A stretch of 64,000 nt of DNA, taken from Glandiceps talaboti (Eukaryota > Hemichordata > Enteropneusta > Spengelidae). How positions within the stretch are numbered: position 1 is the first letter of the stretch; every line of letters starts with the position of its first letter. The stretch covers positions 5,587,963 to 5,651,962 of the forward strand of contig NC_135551.1 in the NCBI RefSeq assembly GCF_964340395.1, written 5' to 3'. Shown here piece by piece: positions 59,590 through 64,000 of the stretch. The position numbers and the translations under genes were made by a program. The notes under the pieces are model-generated. The model was not told where the DNA came from, ran no database searches, and saw nothing but the letters and a program-made list of their open reading frames with translations.

Positions 59590-60650
59590 ATGCAGATGAG
59601 TTAATAATAACAGATATATATAGCTAACATGTAGATCAGTAAATGACAGATATATAGCTAATATGTAGACCAGTAAATGACAGATATATAGCTAACATGT
59701 AGATCAGTAAATGACAGATATATAGCTAATATGTAGACCAGTAAATGACAGATATATAGCTAATATGTAGACCAGTAAATGACAGATATATAGCTAATAT
59801 GTAGACCAGTAAATGACAGATATATAGCTAATATGTAGATCAGTAAATGACAGATATATAGCTAATATGTAGACCAGTAAATGACAGATATATAGCTAAC
59901 ATGCAGATCAGTAAATGACAGATATATAGCTAACATGCAGATCAGTAAATGACAGATATATAGCTAACATGTAGATCAGTAAATGACAGATATATAGCTA
60001 ACATGTAGTTCAGTAAATGACAGATATATAGCTAACATGTAGATCAGTAAATGACAGATATATAGCTAATATGTAGATCAGTAAATGACAGATATATAGC
60101 TAATATGTAGACCAGTAAATGACAGATATATAGCTAACATGCAGATCAGTAAATGACAGATATATAGCTAACATGCAGATCAGTAAATGACAGATATATA
60201 GCTAACATGTAGATCAGTAAATGACAGATATATAGCTAACATGTAGTTCAGTAAATGACAGATATATAGCTAACATGTAGATCAGTAAATGACAGATATA
60301 TAGCTAACATGTAGATCAGTAAATGACAGATATATAGCTAACATGTAGATCAGTAAATGACAGATATATAGCTAACATATAGATCAGTAAATGACAGATA
60401 TATAGCTAACATATAGATCAGTAAATGACAGATATATAGCTAACATTTAGATCAGTATATGACAGATATATAACTAATATGTAGACCAGTAAATGACAGA
60501 TATATAGCTATAATGTAGATCAGTAAATGACATATATATAGCTAACATGTACATCAGTAAATGACAGATATACAGCTAACATGTAGATTAGTAAATGACA
60601 GATATATAGCTAACATGTAGTTCAGTAAATAACACATATATAGTTAACAA
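59590..60650. repeat. 34-bp minisatellite, about 30 copies
   Basis: Unit ACAGATATATAGCTAACATG plus TAGATCAGTAAATG. Variants (ATGTAGACC, ATGCAGATC, ATGTAGTTC) recur in blocks, pointing to higher-order duplication. Divergence rises toward the right end. Confidence 0.95.
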
Positions 60651-61654
60651 GTGTTTATACCTAGGATACAAATCGGTTGAGAAGTGCGTAGAGGTTGTTG
60701 ACGAAATGAAATTAAAGGCAAACAACGCAACGCATGCTATGTTTGCTTCTAAACACAAATGACCCTTTTTATCACTTGAGTGAAATTAATTAAGACCTAT
60801 GATGGTTTATCACGATGACATATCCATATCCACAGAGGGGAAATAAGGGAATTGGCCGTGGGGACTTTTAAACTGTGAAGAGCCCCATACTCGTATATAG
60901 CTTGAGGTACCGTTAGGAATCTTACAGTCGAACACCGAAGGGATTTGGGAGACCTATACATATATATGGTTAATTCAATTGATAGAATATGGTAATGCAG
61001 GACACCTTAACATCGATCATGAAAGTGACAACGAGATATGCAATTGAAGCTAGTGTTTTTTTCTTCTATCTTTTACAATATGGATGGGAACAGACTCCAT
61101 TGCCAGACGTCTAGTGTTGTCGGTAATACGGTGCATACGTTGAATACTTGGGTAGGGACTTATTCAGAAGCCTGAATAAAGAAAAACACTACTGAATTGA
61201 TGTTAGTGAAAAACTATTATGATTATAATAATGGAACACGATGGAAGATTTCTAAAATTACTCTTAAAGGCTATTTAGTGGTTACCCTGGTTAAAGCACC
61301 AGTATGATTTCCTTGAGATGCAGAAAAATCAGGCTATGAGAGAATGAATGAATAGTGTGGGAATTATAAAACGGGAATTATAAAAATCATTTTAGTAACA
61401 AATTGGAGGTGAATATGTGCAAATGCCGTAACCTGTTAAATGTCAACAACAACAAAAACAGAAATAAACAAACAAAAACTCCGGGTTACTGTAATATCGA
61501 AGTTACGGGTGATAAGGCTGTAATATTAACAATATTTCATCTGATACTAGCATGATGTGATGCATAACATCGATAATAAAGAATATGTTGCGTGATGCAA
61601 CATAGAACAACTGTGATGTCATTTCAGTACGAACCTTCACCCAATACATGCAAC
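60651..61654. other. Spacer, probably including the receptor 3' UTR
   Basis: No separate gene seen. The part next to 61655 would be transcribed as the 3' UTR of the receptor gene; no clear minus-strand AATAAA was located. Confidence 0.35.
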
Positions 61655-64000
61655 TTATGATTGTTGTGTACTGTCTGAAGAATTTGCCTGACGGCATGGA
61701 CACTTGCACGTCTTGAATAAAGCAAACATGGACAGATATAGTCCTTGCAAGGAACAAAGAATAACGATAAAATAAGAAAACGCCCCGTCTTCAACAAACA
61801 CTTCAACGACACCTACAATCCAGATCAAACCAAGATAAATGGACATTCCAACAGCAGTACGGACGTGGTCTTTTATCCAGCCCACATTACCAGTACTAGG
61901 TGTGATAGCACTATTGGTCACCTTCTTATGCTTCATTACCTTGTAGTTAGACACAATCAATGATATGATGTTAAAGATCATAATCAAACTCACTGGACCA
62001 ATAAACAGAATCAGCCAGGCAACTGGGTTGCCAATCCAACAGGCATCACCCACTCCATAACCAATCATTACACTAGTAAAATTGTCAACAATCGCAGCAA
62101 TGGTGACAATCACAGCTGGTACAAGCCAACCTATGATGCAATATCCAAAAAGTCGTTTTCCCTCATGTACTGACGACCCGTCCGACAACGTATTCCCTCT
62201 CCCAACTGTTAACAGTATATCTAGATCTAGGATACCAATCCAGAAGAAAGACGTCAGCCAAGAATAATGTAAGAAAACAGCTGTTATCTCACAAACCAGA
62301 GCATACGCAGTAGCCCATAATGTGAACAACGCTAGTATCTGAGCTAGGAGGATGGAGACACTAAGATTGAATATCAACTTTGCTGGCAGTTTGATCAGAT
62401 TAGGACGAATGCAATAAGATACTATTGTCGCGATAAGCGCAAGTATTGATACACAAAGGCATGCCAATGTCAGCCATGTTAGAATGGCATCGTGATTAGA
62501 CGTAGAGACAGACTTGACATGTATGGCGTATGCTAAACATACCCATACCGTATCTGCTTTGGAGGAAACAAATTTGTTGGTTTGTGAATATCGCCCATTA
62601 TGATAAAATTGTAACGACGCCTCTACACTTTCTACATCAGCTATGTCTAATTCAATGATATTATCAACATCGCAAGACAAGACGTATCCAGCCATTGATC
62701 GTTCATTGCCACAATATTCCATCACACAGGTTGGCTTTCCTAAATTGCCACTCTCTTTGTTAATATCAAGACTGAGTTTTGTATCATTTTCAGAATCCAG
62801 CAGTTGGCATGTATATGTGTTCCAATGTAGGCTGTTACTTGTGTTAGAAATCTTATCATTTCTTGAAATATTCATTGTTTGAATTGGAAACACCAAGTCA
62901 GAAAATGCCAGTATCTTACCTATTGTAATTTCACTTCGACATTCAGTACTATACTCTGAATTACTTAACGAGAATGAAAGCAAACGAATAAACAAGTCTC
63001 CAAGATGAATGTTCCGGTTCTCGTATAAACCAGATATACCAGCATAATTAATTTTGTTGAACATGATACGTACACTAGCGAACTTGGATAGGGTTTGGCT
63101 AACTTTGTCACATGGTGACGAACTGTTATCATTTATAGTAAATGTAACGTTGACAACACTGTCTAAAGTGAGATTTCGTGAAACATATATCGCCATGTCT
63201 GTAAGACGACCGATCACACCTTCCTGATCACCGAATAAAGCACTGCAATCAGTGTAGTTGATAAGTTGGGACTGAATGGATACAGTCAGTGAGATTTCAA
63301 GAGTGTAAACTAATGGAAACGAACCATTGGTTCGGTTATATAAATTCGAGGTTTGTATCTGAAAACTATTTAAGTCTACACAAACAGGGTTATTTAAATC
63401 TACAACGATATTTCCAGGGGAACACGTAGCATTATGTTTGAAGGAAAGGCGTATGTGGGGATAGAAGGAATGATCTACTCTCACCGTATCATTTGTGGAC
63501 GGATTGAAATCAAACAGTATCTGCACGCCAAACCCGTTTATGTTAATATATAAAAAGGATCCACAGAATGGTAGGTTGTTATGAGCTAAAAAAATAGTAT
63601 TACAATAGGCACAGAACAAGTTTTTGAAATTGTACCTGAATACGGATTGGACTTCATTTATATTAACAATACCCATATTACTATATATGCACTTGTTAAC
63701 TACATAAGTATCATTTATGTCACAGTCAGAAATGACATTTACGCAATAACGAATGTCCTTTTCTTGGTCCGTTGGAGGTATATACTGGAGTGTGCAGTGT
63801 CTGTACCCGACGTCCTTAATGATGTCCAATGCCTCTTTAAAGTTTTCGCTGGTGGTCATAGACAAATCTTGCATGTTGATCGCTGATGGCAAGCAAGAAA
63901 GCTTGGTAAGCCAAAATTCTAAATCCATGACGTTGGCACCATTACAGACAGCACAGTATATGTTGTTATATACTATTCCATTAGATGCCGTTACTGGATT
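61655..64000 (-). CDS. Family-B-like seven-transmembrane receptor with Cys-rich ectodomain (5' partial)
   Basis: One uninterrupted frame runs from the right window edge to TAA at 61655. Twenty-four codons precede the first ATG (63928) and include NIYCAVCNG, so the true start lies outside. Counting that ATG as 1: an ectodomain to about 480 with many N-glycosylation sequons and paired Cys, including a second NLFCAYCN module at 103-110. Seven hydrophobic segments lie near 481-506, 517-541, 546-574, 593-614, 636-660, 690-711 and 717-739. Cys 546 (TM3) and Cys 630 (extracellular loop 2) form the expected disulfide pair, and a CKCPC motif follows TM7. The helix pattern (KLPAKLIFNLSVSILLAQ, GWLVPAVIVTI) resembles secretin/adhesion/Methuselah receptors. 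No GPS cleavage motif precedes TM1. Ligand unknown. Confidence 0.85.
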   Translation of the reverse strand, partial: NPVTASNGIVYNNIYCAVCNGANVMDLEFWLTKLSCLPSAINMQDLSMTTSENFKEALDIIKDVGYRHCTLQYIPPTDQEKDIRYCVNVISDCDINDTYVVNKCIYSNMGIVNINEVQSVFRYNFKNLFCAYCNTIFLAHNNLPFCGSFLYININGFGVQILFDFNPSTNDTVRVDHSFYPHIRLSFKHNATCSPGNIVVDLNNPVCVDLNSFQIQTSNLYNRTNGSFPLVYTLEISLTVSIQSQLINYTDCSALFGDQEGVIGRLTDMAIYVSRNLTLDSVVNVTFTINDNSSSPCDKVSQTLSKFASVRIMFNKINYAGISGLYENRNIHLGDLFIRLLSFSLSNSEYSTECRSEITIGKILAFSDLVFPIQTMNISRNDKISNTSNSLHWNTYTCQLLDSENDTKLSLDINKESGNLGKPTCVMEYCGNERSMAGYVLSCDVDNIIELDIADVESVEASLQFYHNGRYSQTNKFVSSKADTVWVCLAYAIHVKSVSTSNHDAILTWLTLACLCVSILALIATIVSYCIRPNLIKLPAKLIFNLSVSILLAQILALFTLWATAYALVCEITAVFLHYSWLTSFFWIGILDLDILLTVGRGNTLSDGSSVHEGKRLFGYCIIGWLVPAVIVTIAAIVDNFTSVMIGYGVGDACWIGNPVAWLILFIGPVSLIMIFNIISLIVSNYKVMKHKKVTNSAITPSTGNVGWIKDHVRTAVGMSIYLGLIWIVGVVEVFVEDGAFSYFIVILCSLQGLYLSMFALFKTCKCPCRQANSSDSTQQS

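Overview
The window is AT-rich nuclear DNA of a non-vertebrate animal. Genes are split into short exons with GT-AG introns, introns and spacers are packed with microsatellites and short inverted-repeat elements, and a short (CCCTAA)n tract of metazoan telomere type is present. The gene content (a CCDC81-like protein, a USP16/USP45 deubiquitinase, a YccV-domain protein, and a seven-transmembrane receptor with a Cys-rich ectodomain of a kind I associate with invertebrate deuterostomes and spiralians) fits a hemichordate/cephalochordate-like or lophotrochozoan genome. The species cannot be fixed from sequence alone.

Layout. 1-1.4 kb: last two coding exons of a CCDC81-like gene (+). 1.4-12.7 kb: spacer with a large CATA array, a TTA-flanked terminal-inverted-repeat (TIR) element, a degenerate foldback element and other short repeats. 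12.7-33.4 kb: a complete USP16/USP45-type ubiquitin protease on the minus strand; 18 coding exons with phase-consistent junctions were reconstructed (about 992 aa), plus a probable non-coding first exon. 33.4-34.0 kb: putative head-to-head promoter. 34.0-43.7 kb: a complete plus-strand gene of six coding exons (226 aa) with a signal-peptide-like N-terminus and a C-terminal hemimethylated-DNA-binding (YccV/HspQ-like) domain. 43.7-49.2 kb: spacer with minisatellites. 49.3-53.4 kb: an unrecognised two-exon minus-strand gene model. 53.4-61.6 kb: satellite-rich spacer (CT, GACA, AT arrays and a roughly 30-copy 34-bp minisatellite). 61.7 kb to the right edge: a minus-strand family-B-like receptor, truncated by the window.

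The most unusual feature is a recurring structure. At five separate exon boundaries in the two neighbouring genes, the splice junction plus a few tens of flanking bases has been tandemly copied into the adjoining intron: acceptors at USP16 exon 9 and YccV exons 2 and 3, a donor at USP16 exon 3, and most of USP16 exon 16. This leaves arrays of decoy splice sites. Similar local amplification is seen at an element terminus (37.6 kb) and inside a SINE-like repeat (46.0 kb). An intronic (GTGA)n array supplies dozens of sense-strand GTGAGT donor hexamers. Several short mobile elements show good boundary evidence: a 9-bp duplication around an element with tandem-repeat termini (34.7-35.5 kb), an 8-bp duplication at 14.0-14.4 kb, TTAA flanks around foldback elements, and TTA flanks around a Harbinger-like pair.

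The genes are not an operon. USP16 and the YccV gene may share a promoter region; no other functional link is visible.
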